Shown: positions 26,310-35,357, counted from the first letter of the stretch. The stretch: 64,000 nucleotides of DNA from FEN-1088 sp031407985 (GCA_031407985.1 JANOJB010000002.1:1-64000); one strand, 5' to 3'. Notes: generated from the sequence alone by a model not told the origin. Numbers and translations are program-made.

Positions 26310-27602
26310 TCAGCGATCGGCCGACGGCGCCGCGGCGCGCACGACCCGCAGCGGGCCGAAACCGACCAAGACCGCCAGCGCGATCGCCGCCGCGCCCGCC
26401 AGCGCCGCACTGGCCGCGAACGCCGTCGCCGCGCCCGCGCGATCCCACAACCAACCGGTCAAAAGACCCGCGGGAAGCGCCGCCAGTCCCACCACCCCGT
26501 AGTACAGCCCGAAGGCGAATCCGCGCCGCGCGGGCCCGGCCAGATCCGCCACCAACGCACGCTCGGGCGCTTCCGCCAACCCATGATAAAGCGCATAGAA
26601 CAACAACAACGCAACGATGTGAGATCTGCTGCTGGCCATGGCGAAGCCAACGTACGTCAGCGCGTAGGCCGCCCACCCGCCGCCAATCAAGTAGACACGC
26701 GGGATCCGATCCGACAGCGATCCGCCGATGGCCGTCGTCGCCGATTTGACGACGTGATGCAAAAGCCACAGCAACGGCAGCATTGCGGGTGCAAATCCCA
26801 GTTCAGTCGCGCGCAGCAGAATGAACGCGTCGGACGAGTTCCCCAGCGCGAAGATCCCACACACCGCCAGATAGGCGGCAAATCGCGTTCTTGATGGTTG
26901 CGGGTCACAAGAGGCCGCCGACTCCGGCTCTCGCAGCGGCAGTGGAACCGGCGCGTTCACGACGGTTCCTCCCATCGCCCCACCGGATTCCCGCAGTCGC
27001 AAGCTCAACAACAGAGGCGCCGCCAATCCCAGTGCCGCGGCGATTGCGAACGTTGCCCGCAACGACAGCCCCGCGGCCAGGCACCCGGCAGCGACCAAGG
27101 GGCCGACCGCCGCGCCCACGTGATCCAGCGCCTGATGGATCCCAAAGGCCCGCCCCCGATCGGATGCATGAACAGCGTCGGTCAGCATGGCGTCGCGCGC
27201 CCCCGAACGCATCGCTTTCCCCGCGCGATCCAGGCTCCGGGCACCCAGGACCTGCCACGGGCCACCCGACAGGGCGATCCCGGCGCGTCCCAGGGCCGCG
27301 ACCAGATAGCCCCCTATGACCAGCCTGCGACGCCCCACGCGGTCCGACAACGCCCCCACGGCGACCTTGATCCCCACCGCCAACGCGTCGGCCAGCCCCA
27401 ACACCAGGCCAACGAATCGCATCGGCGCGCCCATGGTGGCCAGAAAGACCCCCAGCAACGGGAACACGGCCTCGCTGGACGCGTCGTTCAGCAGACTGGC
27501 CAACCCCAACAGCCAAACCGTTCGCGGCAACCGCGGCTGCGAATTCCCGGGCGGACGGCCAGATGCCCTCGGTGAAGCAGCGCCGGCGACTGGGGGGTCC
27601 AT
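26310..27602 (-). CDS. Major facilitator superfamily transporter
   Basis: A 430-residue protein with about twelve hydrophobic segments in two six-helix halves. The first half opens TVWLLGLASLLNDASSEAVF, and the motif-A-like GALSDRVGRRRLVIGG follows helix 2; the second half has the matching IGGSLSDRIPRVYLIGG. These are diagnostic for MFS exporters. I place the start at ATG 27602 (MDPPVAGAAS), since upstream codons to 27845 read as Arg/Lys-rich shadow sequence crossing the divergent promoter region. The substrate is unknown; the family includes drug and metabolite exporters. Confidence 0.9.
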   Translation of the reverse strand: MDPPVAGAASPRASGRPPGNSQPRLPRTVWLLGLASLLNDASSEAVFPLLGVFLATMGAPMRFVGLVLGLADALAVGIKVAVGALSDRVGRRRLVIGGYLVAALGRAGIALSGGPWQVLGARSLDRAGKAMRSGARDAMLTDAVHASDRGRAFGIHQALDHVGAAVGPLVAAGCLAAGLSLRATFAIAAALGLAAPLLLSLRLRESGGAMGGTVVNAPVPLPLREPESAASCDPQPSRTRFAAYLAVCGIFALGNSSDAFILLRATELGFAPAMLPLLWLLHHVVKSATTAIGGSLSDRIPRVYLIGGGWAAYALTYVGFAMASSRSHIVALLLFYALYHGLAEAPERALVADLAGPARRGFAFGLYYGVVGLAALPAGLLTGWLWDRAGAATAFAASAALAGAAAIALAVLVGFGPLRVVRAAAPSADR

Positions 27603-27653
27603 CTCCGATCGGACTCTCGCACGACGCGAGGTCACCAGGCTATTCGTGTAACG

Positions 27654-27684
27654 GGCACGCCATCCCTTTTGTCCGCGGCGTGCC
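27654..27684 (+). other. 8-bp hairpin followed by T-rich sequence between divergent genes
   Basis: GGCACGCC and GGCGTGCC form a perfect 8-bp stem around a 15-nt loop, followed by TTTTGTTT. It sits between divergently read MFS and YdjM-like genes, so it cannot end a mapped gene in the plus direction. It could be a leader attenuator or an operator. Confidence 0.4.
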
Positions 27685-27759
27685 TTTTGTTTCTGGATAT
27701 CCTGTGACGTCGGCAAAGACTCACATGGCATTTTAGGTAACTTAAAGCACGTTTTAAAT

Positions 27760-28353
27760 GTGGCTAGCCTGGGGCACGTCGCGGTCGGAATGCTGGCCGG
27801 CCGGATGCTTTCTCCCGTAGGGGAAGCGCACGTGCTGAAACCCATGTTGCTTTTCTCGGGCCTGGCCTTGCTGCCCGATCTTGACTATGTCGGGGTCATG
27901 CTGGGAGTGGCCGACGCGGGGCCGTGTGGTCATCGCGGTGCCACCCATTCCCTGGTACCCCCGCTGTTGCTGGCTCTCCTGGCGGCGGCGATCGCGCCCC
28001 GCCTTCATCTGCCTCGCTGGCGCACCGCCGTACTGGTTGGAATGACGGTTGCCAGTCACGCCCTGTTGGATGCCATGACCGAATCCAGCCGGGGAGTACC
28101 GCTGCTTTGGCCGCTCAACTTCACGCGGTTCGAGATGCCTTGGCGGCCCATTCCGAATGCCCCTTGCGGTCTGGCTTACCTTTCCTTGACCGGTCTGCGT
28201 GTCGCCTCGATCGAAATCATCCAGTTCCTTCCCGTCCTGCTGCTGGCGGTTTGGCCGCGAGAAACCTGGAAGGTTTCGACTGCGAAAGCGGCACCGGCCA
28301 AGACCACCTCCTTGGCCACCCGCGCAGCCCAAATGCCGCGTACCGCTATCTGA
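27760..28353 (+). CDS. YdjM-like (DUF457) membrane-bound metal-dependent hydrolase family protein
   Basis: A 197-residue inner-membrane protein of the YdjM/DUF457 family. Conserved histidines and acidics are present: the first helix contains GHVAVGMLAGRML, followed by LPDLDYVG, then HRGATHSLV and SHALLDAMT, the usual H-x-x-x-G, D-x-D and H-R-x-x-T-H-S signatures. About four membrane segments. The start is GTG 27760; the family usually begins MTxxTH or MASxxH, which fits. The C-terminal tail (about 30 residues, Lys/Ala/Thr-rich) is not conserved. Homologues are often LexA-regulated in E. coli, but the function is unproven. It lies 83 bp before rpoD. Confidence 0.8.
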   Translation: MASLGHVAVGMLAGRMLSPVGEAHVLKPMLLFSGLALLPDLDYVGVMLGVADAGPCGHRGATHSLVPPLLLALLAAAIAPRLHLPRWRTAVLVGMTVASHALLDAMTESSRGVPLLWPLNFTRFEMPWRPIPNAPCGLAYLSLTGLRVASIEIIQFLPVLLLAVWPRETWKVSTAKAAPAKTTSLATRAAQMPRTAI

Positions 28354-28435
28354 GCACCGCGTTGTCCCGCCGGCGTGTCTAACCCGCGTTTTTTTGTCGA
28401 CTTTTTCGGCAACTCACTTCAGAGTGTCGCGTTCC

Positions 28436-30031
28436 ATGAGCTCTCTCGGAACAGATCCGGAAGAAAATCAAGAGGAAGAATCCGCGGCGCCAGCAGAAGC
28501 AGCCCCGGTCCCGGTCGGGGTGGCCGCCGCCCCGGCCGAGGAAGCGGACGAAGCCGCGGATGCCCACGATCCGGTCAGGATGTACCTGCGCGGGATGGTG
28601 TCGATCGCGCTTCTGACCCGCGAGGGCGAGGTCGCCCTGGCTCGCCGCATAGAAGATGCCGAACACCGTGTCCTAAAAGCGGTTCTGCGCGCGCCGGTCG
28701 CCGTGAACGAAATCTTGGACATCGGCGTACAGCTGCGGAAGGCCAAGATTCGCGTCACCGAGGTCACGCGCGACGCCGACGACCAAGATCCCGATTTCGA
28801 CGAGGAATGGCACATCAACCGCGTCTGTGAGGCGCTGGACAACATCGGGCGCCTGTTTCGCAAGCACCAGAAACTGCTGGAATCGGCCCCGAAACGCCCG
28901 ACCGCCGCGGTCAAAAGCCGGTTTGAGCAGAAACAAGCGGACAGCGCGGACGAGCTGTTCCAGGCCCTGCTGGAGATTCGCCTCGGCAAGGAGCGCGTGG
29001 GGCCCATTCTGAATCAGCTGAAGCTGTACGTTCATCGCCTGGAGGGTGGACGCAGGATGCTGGCCGACTGCGAGGAACGCGCGGGCATGAGCCTGGCCGA
29101 TTTGCGCAAGACGCTGCGGCAGGTCCGCACCTCCGCGGTGCGGCGGCAGGCACTGACGCGAAAGCTGGGGCTGCGCGCCGAGGAACTGGAGAAGATCGCG
29201 GAGCAAGCGACCGAGGCCGGCCGCCAGTTGCGGCAGGTCGAGACCGACGCGGGGATGACCGAAGCGTTGCTGCGCGAAACCGTCCAGGAAATCGAGGACG
29301 GCGAGCGCGCGGGCGAAAAAGCCAAGGCCGAAATGATTCGCGCCAACCTGCGCCTGGTGGTCGCGATCGCCAAGAAATACGCGAACCGCGGCCTGCTGTT
29401 TCTGGATCTGATTCAGGAAGGCAACATCGGGCTGATGCGTGCGGTCGAAAAATTCGACTACCGCCGTGGCTTCAAGTTTTCGACCTATGCGACGTGGTGG
29501 ATCCGACAGGGCATCACGCGCGCCATCGCCGATCAGGCACGGACCATTCGCATCCCCGTGCACATGAACGAATCGCTGCACAAGCTGACCCGGACCACAC
29601 ACGCCTTGGTGCGCAAGCTGGGTCGCGATCCGCAGGTCGAGGAACTGGCCGAGGACATGGGCATGCCGGTCGAGAAGGTGCGCCAGCTGTTGCGCATTTC
29701 CAAGACCACGGTTTCGCTGGAAACGCCCGTCGGCACCGACGAAGACGCGCGACTGGGCGATTTCATCGAGGACAAGGACGCGATTTCACCAGCGGACGCC
29801 CTGGTCGCGGCCGATCTGTCGGAGCAAACCCGGCGGGTGTTGGCGACACTGTCGCCGCGTGAGGAAAAAATCCTGCGCATGCGTTTCGGCATCGGCGAGC
29901 GATCGGACCACACGCTGGAACAGGTCGGCGAGGAATTCGACCTGACGCGGGAGCGCATCCGCCAGATCGAATCGAAGGCCCTGAAAAAGCTACGCGCCAG
30001 CCGCGAGTTCCGCGAGCTGCGGAACCACTAA
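28436..30031 (+). CDS. rpoD: Primary-type RNA polymerase sigma factor, RpoD copy 1
   Basis: A 531-residue group 1-type sigma-70. After an acidic Ala/Glu/Pro-rich N-terminus of about 40 residues, which replaces the folded region 1.1, come region 1.2 (DPVRMYLRGMVSIALLTREG), a long non-conserved region (about 110-290), region 2 (KFDYRRGFKFSTYATWWIRQ), region 3 and region 4 ending RERIRQIESKALKKLRAS, with the -35-reading helix. ATG 28436 (MSSLGTDPEE) is chosen because upstream codons belong to the preceding gene's neighbourhood. A second, very similar sigma factor lies 25 kb away on the other strand. Which copy is the housekeeping factor cannot be decided from this window. Confidence 0.95.
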   Translation: MSSLGTDPEENQEEESAAPAEAAPVPVGVAAAPAEEADEAADAHDPVRMYLRGMVSIALLTREGEVALARRIEDAEHRVLKAVLRAPVAVNEILDIGVQLRKAKIRVTEVTRDADDQDPDFDEEWHINRVCEALDNIGRLFRKHQKLLESAPKRPTAAVKSRFEQKQADSADELFQALLEIRLGKERVGPILNQLKLYVHRLEGGRRMLADCEERAGMSLADLRKTLRQVRTSAVRRQALTRKLGLRAEELEKIAEQATEAGRQLRQVETDAGMTEALLRETVQEIEDGERAGEKAKAEMIRANLRLVVAIAKKYANRGLLFLDLIQEGNIGLMRAVEKFDYRRGFKFSTYATWWIRQGITRAIADQARTIRIPVHMNESLHKLTRTTHALVRKLGRDPQVEELAEDMGMPVEKVRQLLRISKTTVSLETPVGTDEDARLGDFIEDKDAISPADALVAADLSEQTRRVLATLSPREEKILRMRFGIGERSDHTLEQVGEEFDLTRERIRQIESKALKKLRASREFRELRNH

Positions 30032-30038
30032 CACCAAC

Positions 30039-30109
30039 CACGCCTCGCTCCGCGCGACCCTCGGTCGGACCGACCTTCGCGGCGAAACACGCCTCGCTCC
30101 GCGCGACCC
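30039..30109 (+). repeat. 22-bp direct repeat, two copies
   Basis: The 22-bp sequence beginning CACGCCTCGCTCCGCGCGAC occurs at 30039-30060 and again at 30088-30109, a 49-bp period, just after the rpoD stop. The second copy overlaps the outer part of the long palindrome. Confidence 0.9.
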
Positions 30110-30273
30110 GCACGCCGCACATCGAGCAAACGTTGGGTCGCCGCTTGGTTGCGCTCCGCTTCGCGGAGCACCCTATGTCCGGATCCGGTGAAGAGTGCCT
30201 CGCGCCAGGCGAGGCGCAACCAAGCGGCGACCCTACGTTAGCTCGATGTGCGGCATACGGGCCGCGCGGAGCG
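30095..30273. repeat. Long imperfect inverted repeat, 60-bp arms
   Basis: Left arm 30095-30154 and right arm 30214-30273 are complementary at 55 of 60 positions by my reading (mismatches at 30106, 30111, 30113 and two near the centre of the inner 41 bp). A 59-bp loop separates them and contains a smaller TCCGCTTCGCGGA hairpin. It lies between the convergent rpoD and ygiQ genes and can fold as a cruciform or as a strong RNA stem in either transcript. No ORF is inside. It may be a miniature mobile element or a bidirectional transcription barrier. Confidence 0.85.
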
Positions 30274-30294
30274 CGGTTTGCGGAGCGCGGTTTA

Positions 30295-30310
30295 GTGAGT
30301 GAGTGAGTGA
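30295..30310 (+). repeat. GTGA tetranucleotide run, four units
   Basis: GTGA is repeated four times immediately downstream of a doubled 14-bp GCGGAGCGCGGTTT unit (30266-30279 and 30280-30293). It is non-coding, eight bases beyond the ygiQ stop. Confidence 0.9.
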
Positions 30311-30318
30311 ACGTGTAT

Positions 30319-32574
30319 TCAAGGACGTCGGGCGCGATCTTTCGAGCGGGGCGCCGAGGCTGGTGGGTGCCGCGGTGCCGGGGGCAATCCCGTGTGCTGC
30401 GTGTGGAAATCGCGTCTCAGTTTGGAACGCGGACGGGAGGCGGTGGCCGGTTGGTGCAGGGGGATCAGTTGGTGTTTGCCGGTTCCGATCAGGTCACCCC
30501 GGCCCATGCGGCGCAACGCCGCGCGCAGGAAGGCCCAGTTTTCGGGATCGTGGTAGCGCAGAAACGCCTTGTGAAGCCGACGGACTTTCAGGCCGCGCGG
30601 GATGTGCACATCCTCGCCGCCCCGGCGTCGAATCGGACGCAGCGGATTCTTGCCGGTGTGATACATCGCGGTGGCCGTCGCCATTGGTGACGGCAGGAAC
30701 GCCTGAACCTGATCGGCGCGAAAATCGTTTCGCTTCAGCCACAGCGCCAGGTTCAACATGTCCTCGTCGGTCGTCCCGGGATGCGCGGCGATGAAGTACG
30801 GGATCAGGTACTGCTCCTTGCCCGCCTCCCGCGAATACCGATCAAACAGCTCTTTGAATTTGTCGTACGAACCAATGCCTGGCTTCAGCATCTTCGACAG
30901 CGGACCGGCCTCCGTGTGCTCGGGCGCGATCTTCAAATAGCCGCCGACGTGATGGGTCGCCAGCTCCTTCACGTACTCCGGCGACGTCGCGGCCAGGTCG
31001 TAGCGCAGGCCTGACGCGACCAGCACCTTTTTCACGCCCGGCAGGGCGCGTGCCTTGCGGTAAAGGCCGATCAGAGACGAGTGGTCGGTATTCAAGTTCG
31101 GACAAATCCCGGGAGAAACGCAGGAAGGGAGCCTGCAGGCAGCCTCGATGGCGGGGCTCTTACACGCCAGCCGATACATGTTCGCCGTAGGGCCGCCCAA
31201 GTCGGAAATCACGCCGGTGAACCCAGGAACGTTGTCGCGCACCTCGGCGATCTCGCGCAGTACGGATGCTTCCGACCGGTTCTGGATGATTCGTCCCTCG
31301 TGTTCTGTGATCGAGCAGAACGTACAGCCACCGAAGCAGCCGCGCATGATCGTGATCGAAAAGCGGATCATGTCGTACGCGGGAATTTTGTCTTCGCGGC
31401 TGACACCGTCTCCATAGGCGGGGTGCGGGCGGCGCGTGTAGGGCAGCTCGTAAACGCGATCCATCTCGGCCGTCGACAGCGGCACGGGCGGCGGATTGAT
31501 CCAGACGTCGCGATTGCCGTGCCGCTGGACCAGGGCCCGGGCGTTCCCGGGATTGGATTCGGTGTGAAGGATGCGGGAGGCGTGGGCGTACAACACACGA
31601 TCGCGGACGACCGAATCGTAGTCAGGCAGGCGAATCACCGTGCGTTCGCGATCCAAACGCGGCCGCAGCCCCCGCAGCGGAATCAATCGTTCCCGGTTGG
31701 CGGGCCCAGGATCGGTCGATCCGGTCGCGCATGGGGCCGCCTCAGCCGCCCCACTCCCCTGCCCGGTCGTCGGATCTTGGTAAGGACTTGGCTGGGGATC
31801 AACCACGCCAGGCTGGTCAACCGCGCGCGAATCGATCTGCGTCCAGCCTTCGGGCAATCCGGTCGTCAGGAAGGCTGTGCCTCGCACGTCGGTGATCGTG
31901 TCGGGGGATTTTCCCGCGCCCAAGCGGTGCGCGATCTCGACCACCGCACGCTCGGCGTTGCCGTACACCAGCAGGTCCGCGTGCGCGTCCACCAGGATCG
32001 ATCGGCGGACTTCGTCCGACCAGTAATCAAAGTGCGCGATTCGCCGCAAGCTGGCCTCGATCCCGCCAATCACGATGGGCACATCGCCGAAGGCTTCGCG
32101 ACACCGCCGCGCGTACACAATCACGGCGCGATCGGGGCGTTTGCCGCCCAGACCACCCGGCGAATACGCGTCGTCCGAACGCAGCTTGCGATCGGATGTG
32201 TAGCGATTCACCATCGAATCCATGTTCCCGGCGGTGATCCCGAACATGACGTTGGGCCGGCCCAGCGCCCCGAAGGGTTCCGGGCTGCGCCAGTCGGGCT
32301 GCGCGATGATGCCGACGCGGAACCCGTGCGCCTCCAGCAACCGGCCGATCAGCGCCGCGCCGAAGCTGGGGTGGTCCACGTACGCATCGCCGCTGACCAG
32401 AATGACGTCGCAGCTTTCCCAGCCAAGGGCATCCATCTCGGCGCGCGACATGGGCAACACGGGCGCGGTTCCGAAACGTTCGGCCCAGAATTTGCGGCGC
32501 GAAAACAAGGTTGCCGGCACCAGATCGGGCGACACGATCTTGAAGCCGGAAGAAGCCGTCGCCGTCGTGGTCAT
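30319..32574 (-). CDS. ygiQ: YgiQ-family radical SAM protein
   Basis: A 751-residue B12-binding-like/radical SAM protein (UPF0313). The N-terminal domain opens with SRAEMDALGWESCDVILVSG and DAYVDHPSFG, as in E. coli YgiQ. The radical SAM motif GCFGGCTFCSITEHEGR supplies the Cys-x3-Cys-x2-Cys ligands for the 4Fe-4S cluster. The C-terminal part has VQAFLPSPMATATAMYHT and the His-rich tail segment. ATG 32574 (MTTTATASSG) is preferred to an upstream extension at 32679, which would run into the kinase gene. The tail (about 45 residues, Arg/Pro-rich) is unusual. The family's reaction is not established. Confidence 0.93.
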   Translation of the reverse strand: MTTTATASSGFKIVSPDLVPATLFSRRKFWAERFGTAPVLPMSRAEMDALGWESCDVILVSGDAYVDHPSFGAALIGRLLEAHGFRVGIIAQPDWRSPEPFGALGRPNVMFGITAGNMDSMVNRYTSDRKLRSDDAYSPGGLGGKRPDRAVIVYARRCREAFGDVPIVIGGIEASLRRIAHFDYWSDEVRRSILVDAHADLLVYGNAERAVVEIAHRLGAGKSPDTITDVRGTAFLTTGLPEGWTQIDSRAVDQPGVVDPQPSPYQDPTTGQGSGAAEAAPCATGSTDPGPANRERLIPLRGLRPRLDRERTVIRLPDYDSVVRDRVLYAHASRILHTESNPGNARALVQRHGNRDVWINPPPVPLSTAEMDRVYELPYTRRPHPAYGDGVSREDKIPAYDMIRFSITIMRGCFGGCTFCSITEHEGRIIQNRSEASVLREIAEVRDNVPGFTGVISDLGGPTANMYRLACKSPAIEAACRLPSCVSPGICPNLNTDHSSLIGLYRKARALPGVKKVLVASGLRYDLAATSPEYVKELATHHVGGYLKIAPEHTEAGPLSKMLKPGIGSYDKFKELFDRYSREAGKEQYLIPYFIAAHPGTTDEDMLNLALWLKRNDFRADQVQAFLPSPMATATAMYHTGKNPLRPIRRRGGEDVHIPRGLKVRRLHKAFLRYHDPENWAFLRAALRRMGRGDLIGTGKHQLIPLHQPATASRPRSKLRRDFHTQHTGLPPAPRHPPASAPRSKDRARRP

Positions 32575-32623
32575 AGGGGCGCCGATCCATAGCACGCCCC
32601 CCCGGACATGGCCGCGAAACCGT

Positions 32624-34291
32624 CTATTTGGTCTTGGGGGGACGTTTGCCCCCGGCGGCCTTGCGAACGGGCTTGTCAACCCGCCGAATGGGATGCAGTT
32701 CGATCTCGATGGTCTTATCTCCGTCCATGACGGCGGATGACGTCACCGGTTTGTGCCCATCCTTTTCGAATCGAAACGGGACGGCCAGGCGCGACGGCGT
32801 GATCGGCAAGGTGGCCGGCGTGGTCCCTATGGCACGTCCACCGGCGTCGATGATGCGCGCCCCCGGCGGCTTCGATACGAAGGTCACCAAGACGAATTCC
32901 TCCCCCGAAACCTTTGCCGCCGCGATCCCGCTTCTGGGCCTTGGCACCTTCCCCCACAACGCGCGCCCACCGGCCACCGCGCCACCCAGAACACACAGAC
33001 CCAGGACCAATCCGCCCGCGATCAGAAACCGGCGGTGCCACACGTCGCGCGCCACGCGGTTTCGTTCGGCCGACGACGCCGCCCCCAGGTGTCGGGAGTG
33101 CATGCCGGTCACCATTTCGCCGCGTCCACCCGAACTGCTGTGCCCGTCATCGACCCGCCCCGATTTGTCGCGGTCGGATACCGGCACCCGCGCCGTCCGC
33201 GCCGCCTGCCCGTCCGCCGCCAGCAGCTTCGCGGGTCGGGTGGACGCCGTGATGGATTGCCCCTGCGGCACGGCGGTCCGGGCGGAGGACTGCCCCTCTC
33301 CCTGGGCCGTGTCCTCGTCCGCTGGATTGTCCGACAACGATCGCACCAAACGCAGGACGGATCGGCTGGACGATCGGAACGACGCCAGGTAGTTCTCGAC
33401 GTCGGTCAGCATGTCGGACGCGGACTGATAGCGGGCCTGGGCATCGCGCGCCGTCGCACGCGCCACGATCGCGTCCAACGCCGGTGGCACATCTGAATTC
33501 CAGGCGGACGGCGGGGCGGTGTTCTTCGCCAGTAGATCGATCTTCTTTTGGAGATCGTTTTGCGCGCGAAACATCACACGCCCGGTCAGAAGTTCGTGCA
33601 AAACGCACCCCATCGCGAATACGTCGACGCGCGCGTCGATGTCGCCACACGTGATCTGCTCGGGGGCCAGGTACGCGATCTTTCCCTTGACCACCTTCCC
33701 CTCGTCGTCGGCCATCAGGTCGGTCGCGCGCGCGATCCCGAAATCCAGCACCTTGACCGCACCCGTATCGGCCAGCATCACGTTCGACGGCGACACGTCC
33801 CGGTGAACAATCTCCAGCGGACGGCCGTCGTTGTCGCGTAGGTTGTGGGCATAGTCCAAGGCGACCAGAACGTCGCGCGTAATTTCGGCGGCCGCGACCA
33901 CCGGCATCGACCGCCCTTGCTGCCTCAGCTTGGTCAACACCTCGCGCAGGGTCAGGCCGCGGATGCTCTCCATCGCGATGAAATACGCACCGTCGGATTC
34001 GCCAAATTCGAAAATCTGAACGATGTTCGGGTGCGCCAACAGGGCGGAGATCTTCGCCTCGTTGACGAACATCTGCGTGAACCGCGCGCGCGCGGACAAC
34101 TGCGGCAACACGCGTTTGACCACCAGCTCACGGTGAAATCCCTCCGGTCCTTTGACCGCGGCGCGGAACACCTCGGCCATACCGCCGGCACCGATGCGCT
34201 CGATCAATTCGAAGCGCCCAAAACGCACGGGATCCGACGCCGGCTCTTGGCCGGCGGCTGAAGGGGAACGAACATGGGGCGAGGCGCCCAA
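32624..34291 (-). CDS. Ser/Thr protein kinase with C-terminal PEGA-like domain
   Basis: A 555-residue kinase. The catalytic domain fills about 25-300: IGAGGMAEVFRA Gly loop, VVKRV lysine, VHRDVSPSN catalytic loop, VLDFGIA and YLAPEQ. A Ser/Gly/Arg-rich linker runs to about 415, a single membrane helix lies at about 422-443 (FLIAGGLVLGLCVLGG), and a periplasmic PEGA-like domain follows (about 465-535, SKPPGARIIDAGGRAIGTTP). It ends in a Lys/Arg tail. The longest reading starts with TTG 34291; GTG 34228, just before the kinase domain, is an alternative, and neither has a strong ribosome site. It is orphan with respect to a phosphatase. Confidence 0.9.
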   Translation of the reverse strand: MGASPHVRSPSAAGQEPASDPVRFGRFELIERIGAGGMAEVFRAAVKGPEGFHRELVVKRVLPQLSARARFTQMFVNEAKISALLAHPNIVQIFEFGESDGAYFIAMESIRGLTLREVLTKLRQQGRSMPVVAAAEITRDVLVALDYAHNLRDNDGRPLEIVHRDVSPSNVMLADTGAVKVLDFGIARATDLMADDEGKVVKGKIAYLAPEQITCGDIDARVDVFAMGCVLHELLTGRVMFRAQNDLQKKIDLLAKNTAPPSAWNSDVPPALDAIVARATARDAQARYQSASDMLTDVENYLASFRSSSRSVLRLVRSLSDNPADEDTAQGEGQSSARTAVPQGQSITASTRPAKLLAADGQAARTARVPVSDRDKSGRVDDGHSSSGGRGEMVTGMHSRHLGAASSAERNRVARDVWHRRFLIAGGLVLGLCVLGGAVAGGRALWGKVPRPRSGIAAAKVSGEEFVLVTFVSKPPGARIIDAGGRAIGTTPATLPITPSRLAVPFRFEKDGHKPVTSSAVMDGDKTIEIELHPIRRVDKPVRKAAGGKRPPKTK

Positions 34292-34446
34292 GGCCTGTAC
34301 GACATCGGCGGAATCGGGCGCGCGCGTGAGCTGCTGTGTCCACGTTTGGGTCAGGGATGTCCCAAGGCGTGGGGGAATGTAGGCAGGCGCCGGCCGGCAT
34401 CGCTGCGGGCGCCCGGCCAGCTGGGCATTTGTCGCGCGGTGAGCAA

Positions 34447-34475
34447 TTGACGACCGCGCCCTCTTCGTCTAAAAG
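34447..34475 (+). promoter_or_regulatory. Sigma-70-type promoter of the tRNA-Gly gene
   Basis: TTGACG at 34447-34452 and TAAAAG at 34470-34475 are separated by 17 bp and end 13 bp before the tRNA. Confidence 0.6.
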
Positions 34476-34488
34476 TCCCAGCCGAATC

Positions 34489-34560
34489 GCGGGAGTAACT
34501 CAGTGGTAGAGTGCCACCTTGCCAAGGTGGACGTCGCGGGTTCGACTCCCGTCTCCCGCT
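34489..34560 (+). tRNA. tRNA-Gly (anticodon GCC)
   Basis: The 72-nt cloverleaf has acceptor strands GCGGGAG and CTCCCGC, a D-arm with AGTGGTAGAG, anticodon stem CCACC/GGTGG around TTGCCAA (anticodon GCC at 34521-34523) and T-loop GGTTCGACTCC. The discriminator T is followed by only CC, so the terminal CCA is not fully encoded. A promoter and a terminator flank it closely, making a single-gene unit. The genes just beyond are of accessory character, which fits the use of tRNA genes as integration sites, but I see no second copy of the 3-prime end in this window. Confidence 0.97.
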
Positions 34561-34563
34561 CCG

Positions 34564-34595
34564 AAAGGCCAGGTAACTCCTGGCCTTTTGTTTTT
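34564..34595 (+). terminator. Rho-independent terminator of tRNA-Gly
   Basis: AAAGGCCAGG and CCTGGCCTTT form a perfect 10-bp stem around a 5-nt loop (TAACT), followed by a T-rich tract broken by one G. It starts four bases after the tRNA. Confidence 0.9.
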
Positions 34596-34697
34596 GGGGT
34601 TGCTATCCGCGGCCAGCCGGCTGCCCCGTCATCCGTACCATCGGGAAACGACGAACGACAGATATCGCGGCTGCCTGGCGGCAGAGAAACCGTCCCG

Positions 34698-35357
34698 CTA
34701 CTTTTGCGGAAACGCCTCCCGCGCCAGGCGCTGGCGGAGATCGTCGATGAATGCCTGCAGCTCGGCGGCCGAGACCGGTTTTTCGAGACCTTCCGGAGCA
34801 CCACGAACTTTCACTTCAGACAAAATAAAAGCGAGCGCGGCTGCATCGACGCCACCATCTTTCCGGCGAGCCGCAGCCACGAATGCCAGCGGGTCCTTCC
34901 CCGCTTTCGCGATGAAAAACAGGTCGACGTAGTCGCGCACCTCCGCGCGTCCAAGGATGGCGCCCAGCTTGTTCGCGGTAATGTCGTCCAGCGAATCAAC
35001 GACCAACCCTTCCGGGGTGACGGTCGGTGGAGAGATCCGTTCCGTCGTGTCAAGAACCAGGTCCACCGGAACGGTTTCGTGTGCGTCTGACAAAACGAAT
35101 CGACGGAACCCAGGACCCGCGCTGCCCGAAACGACGCGCAAGCCCGTGCCTTCCGCCAACCGAACGAACTGCCGCACACGCGCGTCGTAGTCGGCCCCCT
35201 CGCGCGTGAAGAAGTCGAGATCCGCGGAGCGCCGGTGTCCAAGGTAGAAGGCCCCGAGCGCAGTTCCGCCACTGAGGAACATCCCAGGCAACTGCGCCGA
35301 CACGGCGTCGAGGATCCGCCGTTGCAGCGGGCTGAGCAGGTTAGGGAACGAGGCCAA
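34698..35357 (-). CDS. AbiEii/AbiGii-type nucleotidyltransferase (putative toxin)
   Basis: A 219-residue minimal nucleotidyltransferase. The N-terminal motif LSGGTALGAFYLGHRRSADLDFF contains the GG-T/S loop and the D-x-D metal pair, and the later DDITANKLGAILGRAEVRDYVDLFFI block has the conserved Lys and Arg-Asp of AbiEii-family proteins. AbiEii proteins are type IV toxin-antitoxin nucleotidyltransferases, some of which add nucleotides to tRNA acceptor stems. The gene overlaps the end of its upstream partner by 17 nt, the usual antitoxin-toxin order. No AbiEi wing-helix antitoxin is present. Toxicity is inferred. Confidence 0.88.
   Translation of the reverse strand: MASFPNLLSPLQRRILDAVSAQLPGMFLSGGTALGAFYLGHRRSADLDFFTREGADYDARVRQFVRLAEGTGLRVVSGSAGPGFRRFVLSDAHETVPVDLVLDTTERISPPTVTPEGLVVDSLDDITANKLGAILGRAEVRDYVDLFFIAKAGKDPLAFVAAARRKDGGVDAAALAFILSEVKVRGAPEGLEKPVSAAELQAFIDDLRQRLAREAFPQK

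Noticed and set aside
30095..30310. CRISPR-like array
   Set aside because: Repeats are few, of different lengths and palindromic over 180 bp; no regular spacers and no cas genes.
31081..32592. 503-codon plus-strand frame opposite ygiQ
   Set aside because: Antisense to the radical SAM motif-bearing frame; no recognisable domain.
34489..34560. attL/attR pair using the tRNA-Gly end
   Set aside because: I found no second copy of the tRNA 3-prime segment and no integrase gene in the window.
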